The notes under the pieces were generated by a model. That model worked only from the letters and a program-made list of their open reading frames with translations. It had not been told where the DNA came from and searched no databases. From Pyropia yezoensis (Eukaryota; Rhodophyta; Bangiophyceae; Bangiales; Bangiaceae), in assembly GCA_009829735.1 (NCBI GenBank), contig CM020619.1:28856063-28920062 (forward strand): DNA of 64,000 bases, in the 5' to 3' direction. The stretch's first letter is position 1; each line of letters starts with the position of its first letter. The position numbers and the translations under genes are program-made. Below are positions 9,188 through 19,788 of the stretch, piece by piece.

Positions 9188-10691
9188 ATGGCCTTTCTTG
9201 CCCGCGCCGCGTCTCGCGGTTTGTGGTCGACGGGTCGCCCACCGCGTGTGCTGTCCTCTGTCGCAGGGGTGACCATCCCCCCCCCGCCCCCGCCCAACGC
9301 CACGTCCCCGCCGCTGACAGCGGGTCCGCGGCCGGGTTTGACTTCTCCGCCTCCCCCGCCGCCTTCAGCGGCTTCCGTCGCGGGCGGCTTCAGTGACGGT
9401 GGCGGTGCCGCCGCCGGGGGGGGGCTCCCCGCCGCCTTCCCGGGGGACGCCCCCCCCGCGGCGGGCGTGGATGTGGGTGCCGCCGCCGCTTCTGGCGCGG
9501 GCGCGTTTGGTGATGTTGGCGCGGGTGTTTCTGGCGGAGCTGGCGCCGCGACGTCGCCGGGGGCGGGCGGTCCAGCGTTGGGTGGCCCCCCCCATCCGCC
9601 CGCTGGCGAGGACCCGGCCACCGCTGCCGGTGATGAGGACCATGATGATGGCGACGGGGTGGTGCGGGAGCTCGTCCACGCCGCCATGCACCACGTGCCT
9701 GCCCACGGGTGGACGGCCGCCGCGATTGCGGCGGGCGCGGCAGATATGGGCCTCCCACCGTCGTCGGTGGGGCTGCTCCCCGGCGGCGGCGCGGAGCTCC
9801 TCACCCACTTCCTCCTCTCGGTCAATGCGCGGGTGGCAGAGCAGATGCGCGACGGTGGGCCGTTGGCGGCGGTGGTCGGCCGGCCGGTGGACCGGGTGCA
9901 CGCGGCGGTGATGGGCCGGTTGGCGCTGCTGGCGCCGGTCAAGGGGCGGTGGGGGGAGGCGCTCGCTCTGGGGGGTAGGCCCGACGCGGTTGGTGGAACA
10001 GTCCGGGCAACGGCTGAGTTTGTGGATGAGGTGTGGGCTTATGCAGGGGATGTGAGCACGGATGTACGTTTCGCAGCTGAGTGGGGAGGGGAGGGGAGGG
10101 GATGCATGGTGGCTGTCCCGCTGTCGTGCACTCGCACATTCCAGTTGGCAGAGCACGCTGTGTGAGGTGTGTGGGGCTTGTCCAGCGTTTGTGGAGGCAG
10201 CTGGGCGGCACCTGTTAACCGACGGGCGGTTCAATGATGTTGCTGTGCGTCAGCGGTGGCTCTCTCTGTGGCTTTCCGAGTCACCGGCATGTGACTGGGC
10301 CCCTTCTCACTGTCCTACTACGTCTTGCCTACCGCTGTTTTCCCTTTCCTTGCATCGATTGCCACCCCGCTTCCATGTTTTGTCTGTGCGCTCGTTTCGC
10401 CCGTGGAATCCTTCACCCCCGCACCCTCTCCCGACCCCGCTCGCACAGTTTTCCTGGTACACCAAGCGTGCCGGCCTGGCCACCCTCTACCACACCATTG
10501 AGCTCTACTGGCTGACCGACAGCTCGGCAGACGCGGCGGCAACGTCGGCGTTTGCGCGCCGGACGCTGGGCTCTGCCGCGTCGGCCGACGCGGCGCTTTC
10601 GGGGGTGGGCGCGCAGCTGGGGGCGGCCGCCCGCGCGGTTGCCGCCACTGCCGAGGGCGTCCTGGGCGGCTCGATCCGCCGCGGATTTTGA
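9188..10691 (+). CDS. COQ9: COQ9, ubiquinone-biosynthesis lipid-binding protein (two exons)
   Basis: COQ9 binds isoprenoid lipid and presents coenzyme Q intermediates to COQ7 in the mitochondrial COQ complex. Exon 1 (9188-10063, 292 codons) begins with a basic leader (MAFLARAASRGLWSTGRPPR) typical of a mitochondrial presequence. A Pro/Gly/Ala-rich linker to about residue 160 follows, then the family fold: VRELVHAAMHHVPAHGWTAA, LPGGGAELLTHFL and ending EVWAYAGDVSTD. Exon 2 (10449-10691, 81 codons with stop) starts FSWYTKRAGLATLYHTIELY, the COQ9 signature helix, and ends GGSIRRGF. The join gives STD-FSWYTKRA, matching the family across the splice site. Total is 372 residues. The disordered linker is longer than in animal or yeast COQ9. 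Without splicing, the signature helix is lost. Confidence 0.9.
10064..10448 (+). other. COQ9 intron (GT-AG)
   Basis: The intron begins GTACGT and ends CGCACAG after a pyrimidine-rich tract, is 385 bases long and phase 0. It is supported by protein continuity: the residues before and after it form the conserved COQ9 stretch without insertion. It is the only intron I can place with confidence in the window. Confidence 0.85.
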
Positions 10692-11289
10692 TGCCCCGCG
10701 GCCAGACGGTACGCTGGCGGACGGCCTCACTGGAGCCCCCGCTCCCCCCCTCTATGGTAGTCTGGGTACACTGGCTGCGAGCGGCTTGCCTCGTCGATGG
10801 CGGTGCGCCGGAGCCCCCGCGGGTGGTCTCTCGAGTTGAGCCCCAGCGGGTGAGGACAAACACGACGGCTTCCCCCTTCTCTGTTTCCCTTGTCCACAGC
10901 CTATGTTGTGGCCGACGGCACCTGAAGACGACGCAAGTGGGTGGATACTGAAAAGTGTATTATGTGTACTGAATTTATTTGCGAAGCTCCTTGTGAGGCG
11001 GCCACGCTTGTTGTCGCGCTAAGGCCCTTTGGTTGGTCCACGTACTGGTAATTTCAGATTGCTATATTGCCCCTTTGCCGTTCCCTAGACAGGCTGGATA
11101 GCCCCACTGACGCTGTACTTGTGGGCTTGATGCAGTGGGCAGATTAAGCATGCCCCCCCCACTAATCAGCTGTCCCTAATCCATGGTTAGCAAAATGCAT
11201 GCATTCTTTGAGTCGCCTTTGATTAAAGCATGCTTTAATTAAATACATTTTACTTAATCAACGATGTACCATTTTTCATACCTTTTTTG
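10692..11289. other. COQ9 3' flank and AT-rich spacer
   Basis: Bases 10,692-10,950 are GC-rich and hold no recognised gene. From about 10,950 composition shifts sharply to AT-rich, with stretches such as GTATTATGTGTACTGAATTTATTT. Between 11,148 and 11,239 the hexamer GCATGC occurs three times within AT-rich palindromic contexts. The spacer ends where family B retroelement sequence begins. Confidence 0.45.
11222..11239. repeat. 18 bp perfect palindrome
   Basis: ATTAAAGCATGCTTTAAT is an exact inverted repeat with no spacer. A second exact palindrome, AATGCATGCATT, lies at 11,194-11,205, and a half-related ATTAAGCATGC lies at about 11,143-11,153. All are centred on GCATGC. This could be a protein-binding site, the footprint of a transposon end, or a transcript-end hairpin for COQ9. 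Confidence 0.6.
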
Positions 11290-12558
11290 ACATTGAACTA
11301 AATACCTCTGGACTTGTGGGCCTCCCACAATGCGCCACCGTGAATAAGCGTGGTTGGGCGCCAACCAAGCAGTCGCCGTGCAACGTTTGAATGCCAGTGA
11401 CGTCCTCTTTGCGCGCCCTCCATCCCTCCCCCTTCCCACCGTGCCACGAGAAGAGCTTCGGGGGCTAAGTGACTACGCGGACAACGGGTCAATGTATGAT
11501 GTATAACATGATGTTCGGATGCAAGGAGGTTCTGGCGAAACACCGGTTGTTTCTGGCCCATGGGCACCAGTGGAAGGAGGAAAGGCACGTCCCATGCTCC
11601 GTGCTCGTCGTCAACGTGAGTCGGACACCGATAACTCTTGCCAAGGGCACTCGAGTTGGGACGGCAGAACATTATTGAGGCTCTGCCCGTGCCCTGAGCA
11701 AGGAGGACCTCTTGAACCTGCAACAAGAACTGGCGTCCGACCTATCCGCCCTGGGTGTACTTCCGGAACAAGCACATGCGACTAGCAACCCCCCAGCACC
11801 AGAACCACCTCCGCCCAAGATGCCAAATGTTAATCAAGATAATGTTCCTCCCGACCTGAAGGACGCTCTGGAGAAGCTTTTCCAAGAATATCGGTATCTG
11901 TCGTCTGGGGAGCTGGGCAAAATGGACGCCACCCGACACCGGATTCAACTTAAGCCGGATGCTAAGCCACTACACCTGCAACCATACCGGGCTGGACCAC
12001 ATCGCCGGGATGAGATTGAGAAGCAGGTTAACAAGATGCTCAAGATGGATGTTATCGAGCCCTCAGATGGCGAGCGGGCCTTCCCGGTGATGGTCGTCCC
12101 GAAGCCTGGCGGTCGCTTCCGTCTTTGCGTCGACTACAGGCGCCCGAACGAAATGACGGTGAAGGATGTATACCCGATATCTCGGATGGATGATTGCATC
12201 GACTTCCTCGGCGACGCCACCCTCTTCTCGACTCTGGATTGTAATGCCGGATAATGGCAGATCCCTCTGGCCGACGAGGATGAGAACAAGACCACCTTCA
12301 CGTGCCATATGGGGCTAATCCGGTGCAAGCGTCTTCCTTTTGGCCTCACCAATGCTCCAGCTACCTTCCAGAGAGCGATTGACGTCATCCCGTCGGGGCT
12401 AAGATGGAGGACATGTCTGGTTTACTTGGACGATATCATCATCTTCTCCAAGACCCCGGCGGAACACTTACAGCACCTCCAAGAGGTCCTGGCGCTCCTG
12501 TCCAATGCTGGAGTTACCCTGAAGGCAAAAAAGTGCCACCTGTTTGAGACCGAGGTTG
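11290..12558 (+). mobile_element. Ty3/gypsy chromovirus family B, copy B1, left piece
   Basis: Remains of pol from a family distinct from the four A elements. It shows the linker between protease and reverse transcriptase (VNVSRTPITLAKGTRVG), then RT blocks (IEPSDGERAFPVMVVPKPGG, CVDYRRPNEM, LPFGLTNAPATFQRAID, YLDDIIIFSK). The left limit is unclear and no LTR is seen, so the copy is 5'-truncated or decayed. It stops at 12,558, where E1 inserted, and resumes at 46,672. The 5 bp GGTTG at 12,554-12,558 is repeated at 46,672-46,676. Broken and old: several breaks in the part visible. Confidence 0.85.
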
Positions 12559-13027
12559 TGTGGCAGAACTGGCCCCACGCAGGGGGGCAGAGCGCGCCAT
12601 ACTGGGACGGGGGACAACTGGTCTGACCAGTTCCTCCCTTTGCATTTGATCCCGAATTTCCCTTAGTCAGGGGTACTTTGCTTGATAGTAAATCCAACAT
12701 GGAATTGAGGGTTTTCTGCATTTTATCGTCTTGAAGATTCGTGTGGCCCGGTGGACAGGTGCTGGGGTGGGAGATTCTGAGTGGCGAGATTCTGAGAGGA
12801 CCCTGGGGGGGTGAGGGGAGGGACAGCGGGCCGTGGCCTCGCTTCCCCGTCCCGACCAAGAAACTGTTGGCCCACGCACCATCTTCTTGTTTACTGGTGG
12901 GGGGATTGCCCCACAACAGAGACAGAGTGTGTGCGACTTGCACTTCTTCCGGTTCCCGCGACACGGGAGGCAGCCTTTGCGCACCACCCCAACTTTGGTG
13001 CTGAGTGCGCGAGCGGTTTTTGCCACA
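12559..13027 (+). repeat. E1 5' LTR
   Basis: This 469 bp LTR begins TGTGGCAG and ends TTGCCACA, giving the short terminal inverted repeat TGTGG/CCACA. Two bases later comes TGGTGGTGCAGCACGGGAC (13,030-13,048), which fits a primer-binding site complementary to a tRNA 3' end (TGG pairs with CCA). It pairs with the LTR at 46,200-46,671. Confidence 0.9.
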
Positions 13028-13146
13028 AATGGTGGTGCAGCACGGGACAGAGATAAACTTTACCTCCGGGTGCACCCGGGTGTAGGGGGCCCTCTGTCTC
13101 AGCAGAACGTTGGTCTTGGACTGTGTCGCACGGATCGTTAGCCAAC

Positions 13147-15574
13147 ATGGATGGATCGGACCCCCCATCGTCCGGGGAGTACGCGGGTGACGCACGTACT
13201 CCAGTGCCTTTGAATACTGGTGAGCCACAGGTAGGTGTACCTGGGGTCGCAGAGGGACTGGAGGTCCCTCGAGCCAGCAGGCCTGGGAGTACGGGCGGGC
13301 AACTGGCCACCCCGACTCAGTCGAGAGTTCATTCGGGTGACACCCCCGATGATGGTGGGCCGAAATCCGGCCACCGGGTGGTGCACTCAACGGGAACGTC
13401 CGAGAACGTCCCGAGGTGAGAGGACTGTCCCCGCGGGATCCACTCGGGTTGAAGCCAACTTTGGCATGGAGCCACCGCCAACACGGCTTTCGGGGAACGG
13501 CGGACCTCCGTTGGTCGGTGATGGGCGCGCGCCCTTGCCCTTGGTTGAGACCCCTGAGGATCGTGGTTTCCCCTCAGGTGGACTCCCGGAGGCTGACCGA
13601 GACTCAACTGGAGTCGAGAACCCTCTCCTGGCGGAAACTGTCCGTCGGGAGGCGACCGATGTGTTGCGGCAGGCTTTGCCGGAACTGGTGGTCACGATGA
13701 CGAATACTATTCTGAATCAGATTGTGGCAGGTTTGCCACATGGTCTCAATGTCCAGACCGGAGTGGGGCTCTCGAGCCCGCAGACGCAGGGAACACTTCA
13801 CCCTACGCCTGTATCGGGGCGTCCCGAACAGGGACCAACCCCTGTGACTCCCAACTTGGGAACCACGGGGACGTCAGCAGGTCGAACGCCGAACACAGGG
13901 GCGTCTCCTGTAGAGATACCGGGGGTTACACCCAGCCCGCCGGTGCTGACAGCAGAGACGGGTCAGCTCACCCCTCTGCCCCAGCGGCTGTTTCCTCAAC
14001 GGGAGGTGCCGCCCAGGATCCAGGTAGCCTACCCGGTCTACCAGGGTATATTTGATTGTGAGGCCTACGCCCTGAACAACAAGTCAGTGGCGTATGGCCC
14101 TGTTCAGGCCCGAGTTATGGGCCGTGCCAAGAAGACCGTAACACAGTCTTTCGGGCACAAAGCGGACTGGGATAGAATTCCCCCCCTCCGTGTCTTTGAG
14201 CTCCTGCGTCGCTTTACAAAATCCTGTGACGACAAAGCCATAGGTGAAGGCATGGCTTTCTACATGCTACAGAAATTCATCAAGGGCGACCTACGGACGG
14301 AAATTATGTCCGTCATGCTCAGTTCCTCAAGTGGAGGAGCTGGTGAGGTGACGTCCTACCTAGAGCTCATCAATTGGTTTTTGAGGGCTTTGGTTGATGA
14401 AGCCACGTTGGCTTCTCAACTAGAGGATTTTACGCAGGCGCACCAGTAGGAGAATGAGGACGAGTTGTCATTCGCGGACCGTATCCGTAAGCTTGACAAT
14501 CTCTGTGGCTGTGGAAAAGACCACTCGCACACGCGACACCCAAGTTGGGGCGGTTCGCAAGGGCTGCCTACCGTGTCGCGGGAACCGGATGAAGTGCAAG
14601 TCGCACACACTCTATCCCTGTTGTGGGGCAATCCCCCCACTGACAAACAAGAAGATGGTGTGTGGTCCAACAGTTTCTTGGTCGGGACGGGGAAGCAAGG
14701 CCAAGCCCCGCTGTCCCTCCCCTTATCCCCCCAGGGTCCCCTCAGAATCTCGCCACTCAGAATCTCCCACCCCAGCACCTGCCCACCGGACCACACGACA
14801 CTTCAAGACGATAAATGCAGAAAACCCTCAAATCCAAGTTGGATTTACTACTAAGCTAACTATCCCAAACTTAGGAAATGTGGACCCAAATGCAGGGGGA
14901 GGAACGGGTCAGGCTAGTGGCCTGCCGCCCGTTGCATGGCACGTTTTGCCCCTCTACCTGGGGGTCAATACTGCCACAGTGGCTTTCTTCACCCACAAGC
15001 TGTGCTGAAGAGTCGCTTTGTGGAAGTTCTCCATTGGTCGATACGTACGGAGACCCGGGAGCATAGTACCTCCCGGGCGACACATGCCCAGTTGTCCAGG
15101 CTTGCCCACCGCAGAGGGGAGGCTTACCGCAAGCTGCGAGATGAGCAACGCCAGGAACGGAAGGCCGAGTTGGCGAAGGAGAGAGAGGACACTCGCAAAG
15201 CCAAAGTGGTACGGGAGGCACGCCGGATCCGTAAGGATAAGGTGGTAGCCGCTGTGGGAACTTCCCAAGGCATCCTCTCGAGTTCCCAAGTCAGGGAGAT
15301 CCTCCCGGGAACGGATAATCGGTGTTGGAACAGCAACGCTGATGGACACTGGGCGTACGACTGCCCTATGTTGAGTAAACGCATTCAACAACTTGTTAAG
15401 AATGCAAGCAAGAAGACGGCAACCAGCGAATTACGCTCGCCCCGCGAGGAAAGTACGCGGCCGGTGGTGGCTGTGGCCACACCCTCGGCGGAAGAGGCGG
15501 ACACGTCGTCCTCGGACTCGTCGTCCTCCCCTTCGCATTCTCACTCTGACGCCAAGTCGGCGGGAAACGAGTAA
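13147..15574 (+). pseudogene. E1 gag remains
   Basis: Homologue of the 656-residue gag of E3. A Pro/Gly/Thr-rich N-terminal part is followed by a helical capsid-like region (VYQGIFDCEAYALNNKSVAYG and onward), an Arg/Glu-rich helix (RKLRDEQRQERKAELAKERE) and one CCHC zinc knuckle of the form CWNSN-D-GH-YDC near 15,330. An acidic/Ser-rich tail ends near 15,574. A solo LTR sits inside it (14,510-14,978). Broken, with a few breaks besides that insertion. Confidence 0.8.
14510..14978 (-). repeat. Solo LTR of family A inside E1 gag
   Basis: A complete 469 bp LTR in reverse orientation. On the + strand it starts TGTGGAAAAGACCAC and ends ACTGCCACA. It is flanked by the perfect 5 bp target duplication GTGGC (14,505-14,509 and 14,979-14,983). 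Gag sequence continues on both sides, so it is an insertion reduced by LTR-LTR recombination and not an end of E1. Confidence 0.9.
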
Positions 15575-17250
15575 CCGCGGGAGCTGATCGTCCGAAGCTC
15601 ACTGCGGCAACCTCGGCCAAGTGGGTCCAGAGAACGAATGAACCCTGTCGCATACTGCGTCGACCCAAAGGGGTCCGCCCACCTCGGGTAGGACTGCCTA
15701 AGAGCGTTAACCCACGTCGGGTCATCGCTGTGCTGACCGGAGATAACGTCCAAATTGCCGGCCGGGTGCAACTTGCCTTAGGCCGCGCGTGCTGCGCCCG
15801 TATCATACTGGATACTGGCTCAGGCGATTCCTTGATTCGCAAGTCGCTGGTACCCAAGGAAGTCGAACTCAAACGTTGGAGGTCCAGGGCTAACTATATG
15901 ATCGACATCAATGGTGGGATACTGCCGATCGTTGGTGCTGTGACCCTGCCAACTAGGCTTGGATCCCATGAGGTCGACGTGACCTATGGTGTGATTGAGA
16001 ATATGTCGGTGCACCTGCTTCTGGGCACCCCGTATGTGGTGACTCACGTGCCTTTGATTTGAGGCCCTGAGTACTGGGTTAAGTTGATGAATGGGGAAAC
16101 TATCCCCATCCTTGGGAAGGGGAAGTCTGTGGCCCCTGTGACAGTATCACAGTCGAAGCCTGTTTGTTCTGTGTGAGAAGGGTTTACTGCTACCTTGCGT
16201 CTGGCCCGTAAGGTTACGTTGCCTCCCAACTCGGTGCCACACGTTGACGTGGTAACTGGTTACACGGGGAACGGGTTGGTGCACCCTAACCCCCGTCTTT
16301 CTCGTAAGCACCGAGTGCATGTTGCACTTCGCACGATGGAATCCAAAGCCGGAGTCCCGTGGAAGGTCCAGGTGATGAGCCTGACCTCTTCACTCAGGTA
16401 TTTCCAGTCTGGAGCCAAGTTCGGCTCTATCGACGAGTACCAGGGTTCGGTGATAGCGGTCACCCTAAACTCGGGAGTCACTGGCGGCAAGAAGCTCGCC
16501 GAGGAGAAGGACAAAGCCAAGTTGGCAGCCCCTCCTCGACCCCATGTGGATATGGAGAATGTTCCGCCCAAGTTGCGGGTTCAAGTTGAACGCCTCTTGG
16601 ACCAATATCACAAGTTGTGGGATGGCCAATTGGGACTCATGAAGGCCACTGAGCACCGGATCGAGTTGAAGCCCGGTGTGGCCCCTATACGTCGATAGCC
16701 GGATAGGGGAGGGCCCCGTTCAAGGGCCCTCGTCAAGGAGAAAGTTGCTCGCATGGAGGCCCTAGACGTGATTGAGGCCAGCGACGCCGAGTGGGCAAGC
16801 CCAGTCGTGATCGTCCCCAAACCGGATGGGACGCCACGGTTCTGTATTGACTACCGTAAGCCCAACGAGAGCACGGTGAAAGATAGTTACCTCTTCCTAG
16901 AATGGATGACTGTCTGGACTTACTGGGGGAGGCAAACGTGTTCTCCACCGTATACTGTCACGCAGGGTACTGGCAAGTTCCTATTGCTCCGGAGGACAGG
17001 CATAAAACCTCCTTTATCTGTCACTGTGGTACCTACCAGTACACGCGGTGGCCGTTTGGGCTGTGCAACGCGCCGGCAACTTTCCAGCGGGCCATGGACA
17101 TGATTCTGGCCGGAGTATTGTGCCAGATCTGTCTTTTGTACCTCGACAACATCATCGTGCTCTCCCGAACTCCGAAAGAGCACATTGACCATCTTGATCA
17201 GGTGTTCACGCTACTTGCTGACGCCGGTGCATCGCTGAAGGCAGGCAAGT
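15571..17250 (+). pseudogene. E1 pol, first part (protease and reverse transcriptase)
   Basis: Pol follows directly on gag. The aspartic protease motif is seen as IILDTGSGDSLIRKSL. The reverse transcriptase follows with IEASDAEWASPVVIVPKPDG, FCIDYRKPNE and the active-site region LYLDN in place of the usual YLDD. The piece ends at 17,250, where E2 inserted. Pol resumes at 41,521. Broken, with several breaks. Confidence 0.8.
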
Positions 17251-17720
17251 TGTGGCAGTATTGACCCCCAGGTAGGGGGGCAACACGTGCCATGCAACGG
17301 GCGGCAGGCCACTAGCCTGACCCGTTCCTCCCCCTGCATTTGGGTCCACATTTCCTAAGTTTGGGATAGTTAGCTTAGTAGTAAATCCAACTTGGATTTG
17401 AGGGTTTTCTGCATTTATCGTCTTGAAGTGTCGTGTGGTCCAGTGGGCAGGTGCTGGGGTGGGAGATTCTGAGTGGCGAGATTCTGAGAGGACCCTGGGG
17501 GGATAAGGGGAGGGACAGCGGGGCTTGGCCTTGCTTCCCCGTCCCGACCAAAAATCTGTTGGACCACACACCATCTTCTTGTTTGTCAGTGGGGGGATTG
17601 CCCCACAACAGGGATAGAGTGTGTGCGACTTGCACTTCATCCGGTTCCTCCGACACAGGAGGCAGCCCTTGTACACCGCCCCAACTTGGGTGTCGCGTGT
17701 GCGAGAGGTTTTTTGCCACT
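17251..17720 (+). repeat. E2 5' LTR
   Basis: A 470 bp LTR starting TGTGGCAGTATTGACC. It contains AAATCCAACTTGGATTT at 17,383-17,399, palindromic except for the central base. The primer-binding site TGGTGGAGCAGCAGGGGAC follows two bases after the LTR. Confidence 0.9.
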
Positions 17721-17839
17721 TTTGGTGGAGCAGCAGGGGACAGAGGTAAACTTTTCCTCCGGGTGCACCCTGGAGTAGGGGCCCTCTGCCTCAGAGGAAC
17801 GGTGGACTTGGACCGTGCCATTCGGATCGTTAGCCAACA

Positions 17840-18979
17840 TGCCGGTCCGGACCATCCGTCGTCCGGGGAGTACACGGGTGACGCACGTACTTCAGTGCCT
17901 TCGAATTCTGGTGAGACCCAGGTGAGTCTACCAGGGGTCGCAGAGGGACTAGAGGTCCCTCAAGCCAGCAGGACTGGAAGCGCGGGCGGGCAACAGGCCA
18001 CCCCGACTCAGTCGGGAGTTCTCTCGGGTGACACTTCTGATGTGGGTGGGCCGAAGTCTGGCCACCGTGTCGTACACTCAACGGGAACGTCCCAAAGTGA
18101 GAGGACTGTCCCCGCGGGTTCCACCCGGGTTGGAGCCAGTTTTGGCATGGAGCCGTCGCCAACTAGACTTTAGGAGGACGGGGGACCTCCGTTGGTCGGC
18201 GATGGGCTCGCGCCCATGCCCCCGGTTGAGACCCCTGAGGAACGTGGTTACCCCTCAGGCGGACTCCCGGAGGCGGACCGAGACTCAACTGGAGTCAACA
18301 ATCCACTCCTCGCGGAAACTGTCCGTTGGGAGCCGACCAATGTGTTGCGGCAGACTTTGCCAGACCTGGTGGTCACGATGACGAATACTATTCTGAATCA
18401 GATTGTGGCGAGTTTGCCAGATGGCCTTAATGTCCAGACCGGATTGGGGATTTCGAGCCCGCAGGCGCAGGGCGAATCCCTCCTCACGCCTCTCTCGGGT
18501 CGCCCCGAACAGGGGGCGACACCTGTGACTCCCAACGAGGGAGCCACACCATTCGCGGTGGGGCGTACGCCCCTCACGGGGGAGTTTCCCTCGGGGACGC
18601 CGGCGGCTACACCAAGCTCGCCGCGGTAGACAGCAGACACTGCGGGTGAACTTACCCCAGTGCCACAGCGGCTGTTCCCTCAACGTGAGGTGCCGCCCAA
18701 GATCCAGGTAGCCAACCCGGTCTACCAGAGGATTTTTGACTGTGAGACCTACGCCCTCCACAACAAGTCGGTGGCGTATGGTCCTGTCCAGGCCCGAACC
18801 ATGGGCCGTGCCAAGAAGAATGCACTTCATTCTTTTGGGCACAAAGCGGAGTGGAATGGAACTCCCCCCCTCCGTGTCTTTGAGTTTCTACGTCGTTTCA
18901 CAAAAGCCTGTGACGACAACGCCATAAGTGAAGGCATGGCTTTCTATATGCAACAGGAGTTTACGAAGGGCGACCTGCG
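17840..18979 (+). pseudogene. E2 gag, first part
   Basis: Matches the N-terminal two thirds of E3 gag: the Pro/Gly/Thr-rich segment with EERGYPSGGLPEADRDSTGV and the start of the capsid-like segment (VYQRIFDCETYALHNKSVAY). It ends at 18,979 where E3 inserted, and the target site CTGCG (18,975-18,979) is repeated at 33,872-33,876. Broken, with a few breaks. Confidence 0.8.
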
Positions 18980-19447
18980 TGTGGCAAAAACCACAAGCAC
19001 ACACGGCACCCAAGTTGGGGCGGTGTGCCAGGGCTGCCTCCCGTGTCGGGGGAACCGGAAGAAGTGCAAGTCGCACACACTCTATCCCTGTTGTGGGGCA
19101 ATCCCCCCACGGACAAACAAGAAGATGGTGTGTGGTCCAACAGTTTCTTGGTCGGGACGGGGACGCAGGGCCAAGCCCCGCTGTCCCTCCCCTTATCCCC
19201 CCAGGGTCCACTCAGAATCTCGCCACTCAGAATCTCCCACCCCAGCACCTGCCCACCGGGCCACACGAAAATTCAAGACGATAAATGCAGAAAACCCTCA
19301 AATCCAAGTTGGATTTACTACTAAGCTAACTATCCCGAACTTAGGGAATATGGACCCAAATGCAGGGGGAGGAACGGATCAGGCTAGTGGCCTGCCGCCC
19401 CTTGCATGGCACGTGTTGCCCCCTACCTGGGGGTCAATACTGCCACA
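18980..19447 (-). repeat. E3 3' LTR
   Basis: A 468 bp LTR. On the + strand it reads TGTGGCAAAAACCACA to ATACTGCCACA, the reverse of E1 and E2. The polypurine tract lies directly inside it, read on the minus strand as GAGGAGAGGGGAG (19,448-19,460). If this LTR also promotes outward in its antisense direction, it would drive the extra frame that starts about 340 bases inside. Confidence 0.92.
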
Positions 19448-19788
19448 CTCCCCTCTCCTCAGTTCCGACCGACCCGGTCGGCCCTGTGAGGGGGTGCGTA
19501 AACGCACGTCTCGGCGTTGGGGGGGACGCGACTTGCTGTCCCCCCTTGAGTACGTAACGCGGATGTGGAGGCGGTCACGTTGGCCGCCCCTCTCCTCAAG
19601 CTTGCCCACTTGGCAGCTTGCTCTCCTCGGTTCACACCTCACCACCACCACCACTTCTCCTTCACCTTACACGGGGCCACCCCACGCTGGGGAGGCCACC
19701 CGTTTACCCACGATCCGAGTCCCCCTCAACTCGAGGCGGGTCTCGTGCCGCGATAGCCAGGACGTCTCTCCCCAACTTGGGGAGAGCC

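Noticed and set aside
8391-9188. 265-codon forward frame upstream of COQ9
   Set aside because: No recognisable domain, and it ends at the COQ9 start. Read as promoter/leader DNA.
14510-14978. This LTR as the 3' end of E1
   Set aside because: It is in reverse orientation, has its own GTGGC duplication, and gag continues on both sides.
19021-19350. Open frames inside the LTRs (about 100-150 codons, recurring in most copies)
   Set aside because: They recur because the LTR recurs. They have no domain and appear in several frames at once.
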